Numbered from the stretch's first letter, positions 9,060-18,717 are shown. The stretch: 64,000 nucleotides of DNA from Anaerobacillus alkaliphilus (GCF_004116265.1 NZ_QOUX01000046.1:930001-994000); one strand, 5' to 3'. Notes: generated by a model from the sequence alone, not told the origin. Numbers and translations are program-made.

Positions 9060-10136
9060 TTATAACTTATACAATCCTGATTCTCTAAGACCACCCATAA
9101 ATTTACTAAATTGTTCGAAATCCATTTGCTGTGCAGAATCTGATAAAGCTACTGCTGGGTCAGGGTGAACCTCTGTCATAACCGCATCAGCACCAATTGC
9201 TAAAGCAGCCTTAGCAGTAGGTAGGAGTAAATCCCTTCTACCTGTAGAGTGCGTTACATCAACTACTACAGGTAAATGTGTTTCCTGTTTTAAGATCGGC
9301 ACTGCTGAAATATCTAATGTATTACGCGTAGCTTTTTCGTAAGTACGAATACCTCGTTCGCAAAGAATGATGTTTCCGTTCCCTTTTGAAATAATATATT
9401 CAGCTGCATTAATAAACTCTTCTATTGTTGCTGCTAACCCACGCTTTAATAACACAGGCTTATTTACAGAACCTGCTGCTTTAAGTAGTTCAAAGTTTTG
9501 CATATTTCTTGCACCTATTTGAATGACATCAAGATACTCAACAGCTGCTTCTATATCCTTGGGATCAACAATCTCGCTAATTACAGCCATATCGTATTCA
9601 TCCGCTACACGTTTAAGGATCTGTAGTCCTTCTAATCCAAGTCCTTGGAAATCATAAGGAGAAGTTCTTGGCTTGAATGCTCCGCCTCGTAATATCTTCA
9701 CGCCTTGTGCTTTAAGAACCTTTGCAACACTTGCTACCTGCTCGTAACTCTCAACAGAGCATGGCCCAGCTATTAAGCGTTGTATACCATCACCAATTGC
9801 TTCACCTTTAATATTTACAATTGTATCTTCAGGATGTTTTTTCCTAGATACTAGAAGCGCTTTACGATTGTCGTCTTCTTGAAGTTCCAAACTCGCCTTA
9901 AAGATCTGCTTGAATAAATGCAATAAAGTAGACGTTTCAAAAGGCCCTTCATTATTTACTGAAATTAAATCTAACATCTTGCGTTCGCGGACTGGATCAA
10001 AGCGGTTAACACCTTGGGCACTTTTAACTTTACCAATTTCTTGAACCAACTTTGCTCTTTCGTTAATTGTATCTAATAACTTAAGGTTCACCTCATCTAA
10101 CTTACTTCTCAGCTCTTCTAACTGTTCATTACCCAT
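9060..10136 (-). CDS. aroA: Bifunctional chorismate mutase / DAHP synthase
   Basis: Catalyses the first shikimate-pathway step (PEP plus erythrose 4-phosphate to DAHP). An N-terminal AroQ-type chorismate mutase domain (about residues 1-90, with [20 protein letters not shown]) acts as the feedback sensor in this class. The DAHP synthase domain (about 100-358) shows [22 protein letters not shown] and [11 protein letters not shown]. Total 358 residues is normal for the Bacillus enzyme. RBS GAGGAG. Located beside ccpA as in B. subtilis. Confidence 0.96.
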   Translation of the reverse strand: MGNEQLEELRSKLDEVNLKLLDTINERAKLVQEIGKVKSAQGVNRFDPVRERKMLDLISVNNEGPFETSTLLHLFKQIFKASLELQEDDNRKALLVSRKKHPEDTIVNIKGEAIGDGIQRLIAGPCSVESYEQVASVAKVLKAQGVKILRGGAFKPRTSPYDFQGLGLEGLQILKRVADEYDMAVISEIVDPKDIEAAVEYLDVIQIGARNMQNFELLKAAGSVNKPVLLKRGLAATIEEFINAAEYIISKGNGNIILCERGIRTYEKATRNTLDISAVPILKQETHLPVVVDVTHSTGRRDLLLPTAKAALAIGADAVMTEVHPDPAVALSDSAQQMDFEQFSKFMGGLRESGLYKL

Positions 10137-10208
10137 TCCTACTCCACTCCTCGTTTAGTTATTTAAAAGTTTCTCAAAGTATGGTACATTTCTTATAAGT
10201 TAGGGATT

Positions 10209-10237
10209 ATTATAAACGATTATACAAGTCTTGTCAC
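10209..10237 (-). promoter_or_regulatory. SigA-type promoter of aroA
   Basis: Minus strand GTGACA, exactly 17 bases, then TATAAT, about 75 bases upstream of the aroA start. Confidence 0.65.
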
Positions 10238-10353
10238 CAATTTTTTCTTTAATAATTAAACGCTTTTAAGTGTTAAAGTGATAACAACTTTGTTTGAATG
10301 CATTTTTTCAATAAAAATCAATTAAATTACCTAGATAAAGAAGGTGAGTAATT

Positions 10354-12507
10354 ATGGAATCATCACCAATTTTCGGACTAGACATTGGAACACGTTCAGT
10401 TGTTGGTTTGCTTTTAAAAGATAGTGACGATGGTTACGAGATCATTGATATCGAGATCCAAGAACATGATGAGCGTTCAATGGTTGACGGTCAAATACAT
10501 AATGTGATGGCTGTAACAAAAGTCATTACTACCATCAAAGAAAAACTTGAACAAAAACATGGGCCACTCCGAAAGGTTTGCGTAGCTGCTGCTGGGCGGT
10601 CATTGAAAACCAAACGTGCAAAAGTCGAAGTAGATATTACAAAAAAGCCAATGTTTGAACGAAAAGATATCTTACACCTTGAACTGAGTGCCGTACAAAA
10701 AGCACAATATGAAATTGCATTAGAACAAGAAGATCATCACAGTATCAACTACTACTGTGTTGGTTATTCAGTGCTATCTTACCAACTTGATGGTGAAGAA
10801 ATTGGTAGTCTTGTAGATCAAAGCGGGTATGTTGCATCTGCTGAAGTTATTGCAACTTTCTTACCTAAAGTCGTTGTCGAGTCTTTACTTGCTGCACTTA
10901 CCCGTTCTGGTTTAGAATTAGAAGCTTTGACACTAGAGCCAATTGCAGCTATTAACGTTTTAATTCCTCCTTCGATGCGTCGGCTAAATGTAGCGCTAGT
11001 GGATATTGGAGCAGGGACATCGGATATTGCGATTACCGATTTAGGAACAGTAACTGCCTACGGCATGGTACCCGTTGCAGGTGATGAGATTACTGAGGCC
11101 ATTAGTGATCAATTTTTACTCGATTTTCCTGAGGCTGAGTTAGTTAAAAGACAGTTAACTACACACGAAGAAGTTATTATAACTGATATTTTAGGGTTCG
11201 AGACCAGTTATTCAAGAGAAGATATTATTCAACCTATCTCCGGTGCCATTGAAAATCTAGCTCATAGTATTACATCTGAGATACTAAACTTAAATAAGAA
11301 ACCACCTAAAGCAGTTATGTTAGTTGGTGGCGGTTCAATGACACCAAATTTAGCGAAAGAAATTGCTAAATCACTTCAACTACCTGAGAATAGGGTAGCA
11401 ATAAGGGGTATTGATGCAATAAAATCTTTATCTATTCCCCCTTCAATTCCTGCTGGTCCAGAACTAGTCACACCAATTGGAATAGCAATTGCAGCTAAAG
11501 AAAGTCCAGTTGAATACGTTAGTGTAAGAGTAAATGAACAGACAATCCGACTGTTTGATATCAAACAGTTAACAGTGGGTGATGGACTAATAGCTGCTGG
11601 AGTAGAGTTATCGAAGTTATATGGAAAGCCAGGGATGGCAATTATGGTAACTGTAAATGGTCGGCTCATTTCTATTCCCGGAGAACATGGACAACCTCCT
11701 ATACTTGAAAGAAATGGTGAGGCTTGTAACTTAGATACACCACTTAAAGAAGGTGATGCTATTTTTGTCCAAGCTGGTGCTCATGGTAAAAGTGCCGTTG
11801 CTACAGTAGGCGATGTTTTAGAAGCTCTTCCTTCTTCCACTGTTACTATTAACGGTAAGAGCTATCAAGTAGCTGCAAAAATAATAAAGAATGGGAACAC
11901 CACAACTTTAGAAGATGCAATTAAAGATCGTGATGTTATTGATATGAAGCATTCTTATACAATTGAGGAGATCCTCCCTACACTTCACCTTTACGACCTT
12001 AGTCAAAGCCTTAAACCATTTGTGGTTTTTCTTAACAAAAAGAAAATTTCCATATTGCTTGAGGATCTCATTACAAAAAATGGAGTCAAAGCACATCCAA
12101 ATACATGGGTACAAAATGGAGATGTCATAAATATTAAAGGGATTGAGAAACATCCTCTAACCGTAGAGACTCTTCTTACCCATCAAGAAATTCCGGCTTT
12201 ACATGAGATCACCGTGTTCTTTAATGGTCAGCAAGTAAAAATAACAAAACCATTAGTCGAGGTAAACCGTCAAGGACAAACGTTAGAATTACATTCACAA
12301 ATACTTCCTAGTGACCAAATAACTGTCACTGTAAAGGCAAAAGATCCTTTTATCTTTCAAGATGTCTTTCGTTTTGTAGAATTTAATTTATCAGCTCAAG
12401 AAAGCAAGACATTATCCATCTTAAGAAACGAAAATAATGCCTCGTTTTCAACCCCTATTCATACAGGAGATCAACTTGAAATTAAATGGACAGAAAAAAA
12501 AAGCTAG
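10354..12507 (+). CDS. FtsA/PilM-like actin-fold ATPase with C-terminal repeats
   Basis: 717 residues, much longer than FtsA. The N-terminal ~400 residues carry actin-fold nucleotide motifs: phosphate 1 (GLDIGTRSV, residues 8-16), an SHS2/1C-like insert (RKVCVAAAGRSL), phosphate 2 (VDIGAGTSDIAI, about 216) and adenosine (LVGGGSM, about 323). The C-terminal ~290 residues hold five degenerate repeats starting near residues 432, 497, 557, 619 and 675. Each begins with a V-x-x-N-G type strand and ends with a D-x-I-x-V strand, which suggests small beta-grasp-like domains. No membrane helix or amphipathic FtsA tail is obvious. RBS AAGGTGAG. Function unknown. A role in cell envelope or division is inferred only from the FtsA-like half. 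Confidence 0.88.
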   Translation: MESSPIFGLDIGTRSVVGLLLKDSDDGYEIIDIEIQEHDERSMVDGQIHNVMAVTKVITTIKEKLEQKHGPLRKVCVAAAGRSLKTKRAKVEVDITKKPMFERKDILHLELSAVQKAQYEIALEQEDHHSINYYCVGYSVLSYQLDGEEIGSLVDQSGYVASAEVIATFLPKVVVESLLAALTRSGLELEALTLEPIAAINVLIPPSMRRLNVALVDIGAGTSDIAITDLGTVTAYGMVPVAGDEITEAISDQFLLDFPEAELVKRQLTTHEEVIITDILGFETSYSREDIIQPISGAIENLAHSITSEILNLNKKPPKAVMLVGGGSMTPNLAKEIAKSLQLPENRVAIRGIDAIKSLSIPPSIPAGPELVTPIGIAIAAKESPVEYVSVRVNEQTIRLFDIKQLTVGDGLIAAGVELSKLYGKPGMAIMVTVNGRLISIPGEHGQPPILERNGEACNLDTPLKEGDAIFVQAGAHGKSAVATVGDVLEALPSSTVTINGKSYQVAAKIIKNGNTTTLEDAIKDRDVIDMKHSYTIEEILPTLHLYDLSQSLKPFVVFLNKKKISILLEDLITKNGVKAHPNTWVQNGDVINIKGIEKHPLTVETLLTHQEIPALHEITVFFNGQQVKITKPLVEVNRQGQTLELHSQILPSDQITVTVKAKDPFIFQDVFRFVEFNLSAQESKTLSILRNENNASFSTPIHTGDQLEIKWTEKKS

Positions 12508-12534
12508 GTACCTAGCTTTTTTTTCTGTCCATTT
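12484..12534. terminator. Shared convergent terminator, near-perfect 51-bp palindrome
   Basis: A palindrome centred on GGTACC, with A9/T8 flanks inside GGACAG/CTGTCC arms and a single-base bulge. It contains the stop codon of the FtsA-like gene and reaches the ytxJ stop, so it can terminate both strands. Confidence 0.9.
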
Positions 12535-12859
12535 ATTGATGATAATTGTTTTTCAAGTTTTTATAAGTAATATCCCAATGAGATGCATTCCATGTCACAC
12601 TATTATCTTTAAAAAGAAGAACTTGTGGACTTTCATGTTTTACAGAAAATTTTTCAGCAATCTCATTTGAGAACGGCCTCGCTTCTTGAACATTAAGGAA
12701 ATAAATGGTTTCTTCTAATTCATTAGCGAGTTTCTCGTACTGACGATATGCTTCATGGCTAATTGGACATGTCGTGCTATTTTTTAAAAATAATAAGGTA
12801 TCTTTTTCAGAAAGCAATTGCTCTAACTCTTCAAATGTAGACAGCTTTTGTAATGGCAT
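12533..12859 (-). CDS. ytxJ: YtxJ, monothiol bacilliredoxin-like protein
   Basis: Thioredoxin-fold protein of 108 residues with the single-cysteine active site TCPIS and a cis-proline segment (ESPQVLLF), typical of YtxJ, which is linked to bacillithiol redox chemistry. RBS AAGGGG. Last gene of the ytxGHJ cluster. A hairpin lies between it and ytxH, so part of the transcription may stop before ytxJ. Confidence 0.93.
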   Translation of the reverse strand: MPLQKLSTFEELEQLLSEKDTLLFLKNSTTCPISHEAYRQYEKLANELEETIYFLNVQEARPFSNEIAEKFSVKHESPQVLLFKDNSVTWNASHWDITYKNLKNNYHQ

Positions 12860-12894
12860 GTTTTAACCCCTTTTATTTATGTTTTGCTTCATAC

Positions 12895-12931
12895 ATAAAG
12901 GCTTTCCCTAATTTTTAGAGAAAGCCTTTAT
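12895..12931 (-). terminator. Hairpin between ytxH and ytxJ
   Basis: ATAAAGGCTTTC pairs with GAAAGCCTTTAT around a 13-base loop. The T-tract is weak, so it may act as a partial terminator or mRNA-stability element inside the operon. Confidence 0.6.
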
Positions 12932-12962
12932 GCAATCTTCCCGTAATCCTAATCAAAGTTTT

Positions 12963-13430
12963 TTATGCTCTGGTAGGGATAACTTCCTCTTCACTAATTT
13001 CTTCTTCTACGACAGCATCATGTAATTCTGCTACTTCTTTTTTCACAGTGTTAGCAATCTCAATTCCAGCCTCTTCAAAATCTGTAGTTAACTCATCAGC
13101 TGATTGACTTAACTCTTCTACGTCTTTTTTTACGCTCTCTGTTAATTCTTTTACACGACCTATTAATTGTGAAGATTGCTCAGATACTGTTTTAGCAATG
13201 GTTGAAGATTTTTCCTTAGCAATATTTGCATATTGCGAACTCTTTTCTATAGCCGTTTGTGTTAATCCTGAAGTTTTCTCTTTTGCTGTAAGAGCTTGCT
13301 GATTTAAATCTTCTCTTAGTTCTTTTCCAGACTTAGGGGCTAGTAGTAGAGCAGAAGCAGCTCCCACAATACCACCTACTAATGCACCAATAACGAAATC
13401 TTTTGTGTTCATATTATTATCATTACTCAT
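12963..13430 (-). CDS. ytxH: YtxH, general stress protein
   Basis: YtxH-domain protein, 155 residues. A glycine/alanine-rich membrane segment (VIGALVGGIVGAASALLL) is followed by the family signature APKSGKELRED. A long helical, probably coiled-coil tail rich in Ala, Glu, Lys and Ser comes next. Function unknown. RBS GGGAGG. It lies between ytxG and ytxJ, as in B. subtilis, where the operon is SigB-dependent. Confidence 0.93.
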   Translation of the reverse strand: MSNDNNMNTKDFVIGALVGGIVGAASALLLAPKSGKELREDLNQQALTAKEKTSGLTQTAIEKSSQYANIAKEKSSTIAKTVSEQSSQLIGRVKELTESVKKDVEELSQSADELTTDFEEAGIEIANTVKKEVAELHDAVVEEEISEEEVIPTRA

Positions 13431-13521
13431 TGTTTTCTTCCTCCCTTATTTAACATTATTTATTCAAAATATAGGCAAAACGTGTAAGTACATTAAAAAA
13501 ATGCCTAATTTTAGTAGCAAT

Positions 13522-13956
13522 TTACATCTGTTTTGATTGTTCTGTCGCTTTTTTAGCTTTCCATTTCGAATATAAGTCGATTAAAACATTTCCCCATTGA
13601 ACTGTTTGGGCAATATTATCACTTTGTTGCTCGGTAGTTCTAGCAACTGAGTCAGATACTTTGCGTATCGATTGATTTAAACCATTTAGTGAACCACCAA
13701 GGTCTTTTACAGAATGAAAAACACTATTTAATGATTTAGATTTTTCCTGTATATCATCAGCTAATTGATTGGTTTTATGAAGTAGTTCTGTCGTTTCACG
13801 TGTAAGCCCGTCCATTTGTTTATTTAACCCTTCCATCGTATTCGCAACATTAAGTAATGTTTTTTGAACTGCCGTTAAGGTTCTCGCAATATAAATAACC
13901 AAAACAGTAAAGGCTATTGCTACTAAAGCAATACTTAAATACAAAATAATTTCCAT
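13522..13956 (-). CDS. ytxG: YtxG, DUF948 general stress protein
   Basis: 144 residues. An N-terminal membrane helix (LSIALVAIAFTVLVIYIA) precedes heptad-patterned helices with TVQ/LNQ spacing typical of DUF948. Function unknown. It is first in ytxGHJ. RBS AAGGGGTG. A SigB-like promoter is about 45 bases upstream, which fits regulation of this operon by the general stress response. Confidence 0.93.
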   Translation of the reverse strand: MEIILYLSIALVAIAFTVLVIYIARTLTAVQKTLLNVANTMEGLNKQMDGLTRETTELLHKTNQLADDIQEKSKSLNSVFHSVKDLGGSLNGLNQSIRKVSDSVARTTEQQSDNIAQTVQWGNVLIDLYSKWKAKKATEQSKQM

Positions 13957-13999
13957 TCTTTTTTACACCCCTTGAAGTAATACTTTCCATAATGAAGCT

Positions 14000-14025
14000 T
14001 TACCCTAAATCCAAAAAAATCAAAC
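14000..14025 (-). promoter_or_regulatory. SigB-like promoter of ytxGHJ
   Basis: Minus strand GTTTGA, 14-base spacer, GGGTAA, close to the SigB consensus GTTTAA-N12-14-GGGTAT. The B. subtilis ytxGHJ operon is a known SigB target. Confidence 0.7.
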
Positions 14026-14219
14026 AAGATTAAAGTTTCTACGTACTAATTTATTCTATAAAAATATCCAATTATATTTTATCACTCCTATACCTATTCT
14101 ACAAAATGTCCTAAGTTCCTCTTAATTTATTTCTTAAATTATTTTGAAGAAATTAGACGTAGGAACGTTTAAAGGGTAAAATATTTTTATAATCGAATTA
14201 TTTATTTTGGAGGTGCCTT

Positions 14220-15335
14220 ATGAGAGACCCAAGAATTCAAATCTTAGCAAAAAACTTAATTAATTACTCCGTAAGACTACAAAAAGGAGAAAACGTTTTA
14301 ATTGAAAATTTCGGTCTTCAAAAAGAACTTGTTAAAGCTTTAATCGAAGAAGCATATAAAGCGGGAGGAAACCCTTTTGTTTCTCTTAAAGATCACGAAG
14401 TTGATCGTGCTCTCTTGCTCAATGCAAACGAAGAGCAACTAAGCAGTGTTGCCGAATTTGAAGCAAATGTAATGAAAAAAATGGATGCCTATATTGGCCT
14501 ACGAGCTGGAGATAATATTAGTGAATTATCCGATGTTCCTTCTGATAAAATGGCACTTCACGGCAAAACAGTAGGGACAAAAGTACATAGAGAAATACGC
14601 GTTCCAAAAACAAAGTGGGTTGTTCTTCGTTATCCAAGTGCATCTATGGCACAACTTGCAAGCATGAGTACTGAAGCATTTGAGAACTTCTACTTCGATG
14701 TTTGTAATTTAGACTATGGAAAAATGGATAAAGCTATGAATTCATTAGTAAACCTAATGAACAAAACTGATAAGGTTCGGATTACAGGGGAAGGGACGGA
14801 CTTAACCTTCTCTATTAAAGATATTCCCGCTATTAAATGTGCAGGGGAAATGAACATTCCAGATGGAGAAGTATATACTGCACCTGTTAAGAACTCAGTA
14901 AACGGAACAATTACCTATAACACACCTTCACCATATCAAGGTTTCACATTTGAGAATATTAAATTAACATTTAAAGATGGTAAAATAGTCGAAGCAACTG
15001 CAAATGATACGGAACGTTTGAACAAGATCTTTGACACCGACGCTGGTGCTCGATATATAGGGGAGTTTGCCATCGGCGTAAACCCATTTATTCAACACCC
15101 AATGAAAGACATCTTATTTGATGAGAAAATAGATGGAAGCTTTCACTTCACGCCAGGTCAATGTTACGATGATGCGTTCAACGACAACCATTCCTCCATT
15201 CATTGGGATATTGTAAACATTCAACGCCCTGAGTACGGGGGCGGTGAAATGTATTTCGATGATGTGTTAATTCGTAAAGATGGCAGATTTGTGATTGAAG
15301 AATTACAAGGGTTAAATCCTGAAAATCTTAAATAA
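14220..15335 (+). CDS. ampS: M29 family aminopeptidase
   Basis: Dimeric two-metal aminopeptidase family, 371 residues (normal length 370-410). The C-terminal catalytic half holds the metal-ligand segments GEMNIPDGEVYTAP, AGARYIGEFAIG, HFTPGQCYDDAFN and SSIHWDIV. The N-terminal half is the family's Rossmann-like domain. RBS GGAGGTGCC. It stands alone, divergent from ytxG, and is followed immediately by two tandem miniature elements. The first target duplication begins at the base after the stop codon. The ampS name is by family similarity. Confidence 0.9.
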   Translation: MRDPRIQILAKNLINYSVRLQKGENVLIENFGLQKELVKALIEEAYKAGGNPFVSLKDHEVDRALLLNANEEQLSSVAEFEANVMKKMDAYIGLRAGDNISELSDVPSDKMALHGKTVGTKVHREIRVPKTKWVVLRYPSASMAQLASMSTEAFENFYFDVCNLDYGKMDKAMNSLVNLMNKTDKVRITGEGTDLTFSIKDIPAIKCAGEMNIPDGEVYTAPVKNSVNGTITYNTPSPYQGFTFENIKLTFKDGKIVEATANDTERLNKIFDTDAGARYIGEFAIGVNPFIQHPMKDILFDEKIDGSFHFTPGQCYDDAFNDNHSSIHWDIVNIQRPEYGGGEMYFDDVLIRKDGRFVIEELQGLNPENLK

Positions 15336-15343
15336 AAATAAAA

Positions 15344-15535
15344 GGCTCTTTTCGTATACATTGTGGCTTTTCTATCCTAAAATTATCGGAAAAATACCCT
15401 AGATGAAGATATCAGCCAATAAATTATGTAAGAAAAGAGCATTTCTTACTAAATTAGTGGTGAATTCTTAGTAATTTGTTTAAAAATCCGGCTTTTGGGA
15501 TTTTTACGAAAGCAACAAACTTTGCGAAAACAGCC
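15344..15535 (+). mobile_element. MITE copy 1 (192 bp)
   Basis: Begins GGCTCTTTTCG and ends CGAAAACAGCC, imperfect terminal inverted repeats matching 18 of 24 positions. It is flanked by 8-bp direct repeats AAATAAAA (15336-15343 and 15536-15543). It has no ORF. Internal perfect stems are GTAAGAAA/TTTCTTAC and, in other copies, GTAAAAATCC/GGATTTTTAC. Other copies are at 15544, 44336 and 57304. Confidence 0.92.
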
Positions 15536-15543
15536 AAATAAAA

Positions 15544-15735
15544 GGCTCTTTTCGTATACATTGTGGCTTTTCTATCCTAAAATTATCGGAAAAATATCCT
15601 AGATGAAGATATCAGCCAATAAATTATGTAAGAAAAGAGCATTTCTTACTAAATTAGTGGTGAATTCTTAGTAATTTGTGTAAAAATCCGGCTTTTGGGA
15701 TTTTTACGAAAGCAACAAACTTTGCGAAAACAGCC
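15544..15735 (+). mobile_element. MITE copy 2 (192 bp, tandem with copy 1)
   Basis: Same orientation as copy 1 and differs from it at only two positions (TATCC for TACCC; TTGTG for TTGTT). It shares the AAATAAAA between them and has AAATAAAA at 15736-15743, so the locus is a 200-bp tandem repeat. Confidence 0.92.
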
Positions 15736-15740
15736 AAATA

Positions 15741-15780
15741 AAAAGATGCAAGAGAAGCCGAGCTTCCTTGCATCTTTTTA
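15741..15780. terminator. Bidirectional terminator between ampS/MITEs and the hydrolase
   Basis: AAAAGATGCAAG and its complement, with A/T tails suitable for both strands. Confidence 0.85.
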
Positions 15781-15792
15781 TAATATTTTCCT

Positions 15793-16767
15793 TTAAACAA
15801 CTATACACTGTTCTTTCTTTATCTCGATACAAACATAGTTAAACTTATTCGTTTCTTCATAATTTAACAAATGTCCTGATTTCTCAAACCAAATTAGTTC
15901 CTTATAAGGACATTGTAATTTATCATAATATCTTTCTGCTAACGAAAATGGAGTTTGATAATCGTGTTTCCCAGTCAATAGATAGACAGGTACTTGTAAT
16001 TCAGTCGCAGTTGTGAGAAAGTCAATTTCAAGCATTTGATCCCAAAGTGCATGTAAAGACGATTTACCAGCCTTCATATAATTCATCCAATCACGAAATG
16101 TATATTCCTTTGCAAAAATCATATTAGAATAAATTAGGTTATACATACTGACATTAATATAAGAGCCACCAAATTCTGTTAGCCATTTCCTTTGGATATC
16201 CAACGTTTTCAAGTCATTTATATCATAGTTTGCTAGCTGCTTTATGGCCTTCTTTTTGTTTAATTCCTGAGCTTTTCTAATTGTATATTCATAGGAGATC
16301 TTCTCTCCTTCTTTCATATTTACTACTTGCCCAATACCTATATAACTATATAATAATTCTGGTGATTTCTGTGAAACAAGTATTCCTAATACGGTCCCCC
16401 ATGAGTGTCCAACTAAAAATAACTTTGGTTGCTTAAATTTTTCCAGTAAGTAGGTAATTAGCTCAATCGTATCTGAGACAAACTGCTCGATTAAAAGGTC
16501 TTCTTTCTTTAATTCCGTAGAGTATGATAAACCAGATCCACGTTGATCCCAGTTGACTACCGTAAATTCCTTCTCAAGTTCACCTTGAAATTTAGGAGCA
16601 AAGCCAATCTGTGCTGTTCCAGGGCCACCGTGTAGAAAAAGCATAATGGGATTATGGATATCTTCGCCTCTAATTAAAATAGTTTGCTTAACTTTTCCAA
16701 TTTCTACTTCTTCAAGCACAGCTATCCCTAAGTCACTATTCATTTTTCGTGTTTTTCTAGCAAACAT
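15793..16767 (-). CDS. Alpha/beta hydrolase, prolyl iminopeptidase-like (S33)
   Basis: 324 residues. Oxyanion loop HGGPG at 46-50, DQRGSG at about 74-79, nucleophile motif GHSWG with Ser122, a cap region (130-250), the acid in LTGKHD and the catalytic His in FEKSGH. These are the S33 aminopeptidase signatures, though substrates may be peptides or esters. RBS AAGGTGGG. Single gene between MITE copy 2 and murC, not part of the conserved backbone, so probably accessory. Confidence 0.88.
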   Translation of the reverse strand: MFARKTRKMNSDLGIAVLEEVEIGKVKQTILIRGEDIHNPIMLFLHGGPGTAQIGFAPKFQGELEKEFTVVNWDQRGSGLSYSTELKKEDLLIEQFVSDTIELITYLLEKFKQPKLFLVGHSWGTVLGILVSQKSPELLYSYIGIGQVVNMKEGEKISYEYTIRKAQELNKKKAIKQLANYDINDLKTLDIQRKWLTEFGGSYINVSMYNLIYSNMIFAKEYTFRDWMNYMKAGKSSLHALWDQMLEIDFLTTATELQVPVYLLTGKHDYQTPFSLAERYYDKLQCPYKELIWFEKSGHLLNYEETNKFNYVCIEIKKEQCIVV

Positions 16768-16955
16768 AGTATCCCACCTTTTATCAATACAGTACTTTCA
16801 TAGGAAAATGTTACCACACAATGAAATGAGAGCAAATATAATTTTTTACATCCTATTTTTATACTTCTTTAAAGCAAATAAGACCTACTTTTTTTCTCTA
16901 GTTGCCTAATCTGTTAGAAAAACTTAATCCATTCATTCGTCAAGGTAAAATAAAA

Positions 16956-16975
16956 AGGATGACCGAGGTCATCCT
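16956..16975 (-). terminator. Terminator of murC
   Basis: AGGATGACC/GGTCATCCT, overlapping the murC stop by two bases, then TTTTTATTTT on the minus strand. Confidence 0.85.
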
Positions 16976-18272
16976 ATGGTAATTTCCCTTCATACGCTTG
17001 TTGAAACTTCTGGATGTCACCGGCACCCATAAATAACAACACACCTGAGTGGTGTTGCTTAAGTTGGTCAATTGTATCTTCATGAATTAACTTTGCATTC
17101 GGAATTAGGCTTCGTAGATCTTCGATCGTTAGCGCTCCTCCATTTTCCCTTGCGGAAGCAAAGATATCACATAAATAGACTTGATCAGCCTTACTTAAAC
17201 TAACTGCAAACTCCTCTAAGAAAGCTTTTGTTCTTGTAAACGTATGTGGCTGAAAGATGGCGACAACTTCTCTAAGCGGATACTTTTGCTTCGTAGCTTC
17301 AATTGTTGCAGAAATTTCAGTTGGATGATGTGCATAATCATCAATAATTACTTGATCGCCAATAAACTTTTCACTAAAACGTCTTTTAACACCCGGGAAA
17401 GTTTGAAGTTGATCAGCAATGATTTGTGTAGGTACATCTTCATAATGACATAAAGCAATAACTGCTAGCGCATTTTTAACATTATGCCCACCATATCCAG
17501 GTATTGTAAAAGTGCCATAAAAAGTATTGCGAACAAATACATCAAAAGTTGTTCCGGCCGGCGTAACTTGAATATTCGTCCCATGGAAATCATTATGATC
17601 TTCTAATCCATAAAAAACTACAGGTACTTGTGCTTGAATACTTTGTAAATGTTCATCATCCCCACAAGCAATGATCGCTTTTTTTACTTGCATGGCCATT
17701 TCTTGAAAAGCAGAATATACGTCATTCACATCAGAGAAATAATCAGGATGATCAAAATCAATGTTCGTCATAATCGCATAGTCTGGCTTATAATTTAAAA
17801 AATGACGACGATATTCACAAGCTTCGAATACAAAGTACTCACTGTCTACTTCACCTTTCCCAGTACCATCACCAATTAAAAACGATGTAGGCTTTGCTGC
17901 ACCTAAGACATGAGATAAAAGCCCTGTTGTCGACGTTTTTCCGTGTGAACCTGTTACTGCAATACTAGTAAAGTTTTGAATAAACTGACCCAAAAATAAC
18001 GGATATTTATGCACATCCATTGATCTTTGAAGTGCTTCAGAAATTTCTTCATGATCTTCACTATAAGCAGGTGAAGCAATCAATGTTTGGCCTTCCTGAA
18101 TATTTCCTCTGTGAAACGGTAGGATTTCAATACCTTTCGCTTCTAAAGGCTTTTGTGTAAAAAAAGTTTTATCGACATCTGAACCTTGTACTTTAAATTT
18201 CATGTCATGTAGTACCTGAGCTAGAGCACTCATTCCAGACCCTTTAATTCCAATAAAATGGTAGATTGTCAT
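16974..18272 (-). CDS. murC: UDP-N-acetylmuramate-L-alanine ligase
   Basis: Adds L-alanine to UDP-MurNAc, the first peptide step of cytoplasmic peptidoglycan precursor synthesis. The N-terminal Rossmann motif reads [13 protein letters not shown], the ATP P-loop [10 protein letters not shown] is at about residue 110, and the C-terminal Mur ligase domain includes [12 protein letters not shown] use the ATG giving MTIYHF (432 residues). It has GGAGGT seven bases upstream, whereas a GTG 15 bases earlier lies upstream of that RBS. In B. subtilis murC adjoins sftA. Here about 7.5 kb of accessory genes separate them. Confidence 0.96.
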   Translation of the reverse strand: MTIYHFIGIKGSGMSALAQVLHDMKFKVQGSDVDKTFFTQKPLEAKGIEILPFHRGNIQEGQTLIASPAYSEDHEEISEALQRSMDVHKYPLFLGQFIQNFTSIAVTGSHGKTSTTGLLSHVLGAAKPTSFLIGDGTGKGEVDSEYFVFEACEYRRHFLNYKPDYAIMTNIDFDHPDYFSDVNDVYSAFQEMAMQVKKAIIACGDDEHLQSIQAQVPVVFYGLEDHNDFHGTNIQVTPAGTTFDVFVRNTFYGTFTIPGYGGHNVKNALAVIALCHYEDVPTQIIADQLQTFPGVKRRFSEKFIGDQVIIDDYAHHPTEISATIEATKQKYPLREVVAIFQPHTFTRTKAFLEEFAVSLSKADQVYLCDIFASARENGGALTIEDLRSLIPNAKLIHEDTIDQLKQHHSGVLLFMGAGDIQKFQQAYEGKLP

Positions 18273-18692
18273 ACGTTGGACCTCCACACTTCTGTATTAA
18301 CCTATTTATTGTTGCTATGCATCCAAACATTTAGTAACGTATTCGTATTCGTTCTTTTGAATAAACGTGAAATACAACCTCAATTAAGTATATGCCTAAT
18401 ATGTATAAATGTTATTTTTTCGAACACATTCTGAAATATTATAACAGATATCCACGTTCATAACCACGTATCAGTTAACTTAGCGAATAGTAACAATAAA
18501 TTTTATATTTCTAATGATTAAAAAATTCTTAAATATTATGCAGGATGCTTAGTTATAAAACTATATTTTTATTTTATTCTATCCATCATTTCACAATTTA
18601 ATTAACATTAGTTTGAATTCCAAGGGTTAGTAAGAGATTTTTTTCTCTCCAGTATTAATTCTATGCAAGGATAAATGAATTCATTAATAAAA
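18273..18692. other. 420-bp intergenic region upstream of murC
   Basis: Very A+T-rich. I see no ORF with an RBS, no RNA motif and no clear repeat. It must contain the murC promoter, but no single -35/-10 pair stands out. Confidence 0.5.
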
Positions 18693-18717
18693 GGTAGCTA
18701 CAAAACCTGCAGCTACC
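18693..18717 (-). terminator. Terminator of the sigma/anti-sigma operon
   Basis: GGTAGCT/AGCTACC with an 11-base loop, then TTTTATT on the minus strand. Confidence 0.7.

Noticed and set aside
10255-10272. cre-like AAACGCTTTTAA before the FtsA-like gene
   Set aside because: Too many mismatches at conserved positions on both sides.
11908-12153. Minus-strand ORF inside the FtsA-like gene
   Set aside because: Shadow of a well-supported plus-strand gene; no RBS and low-complexity composition.
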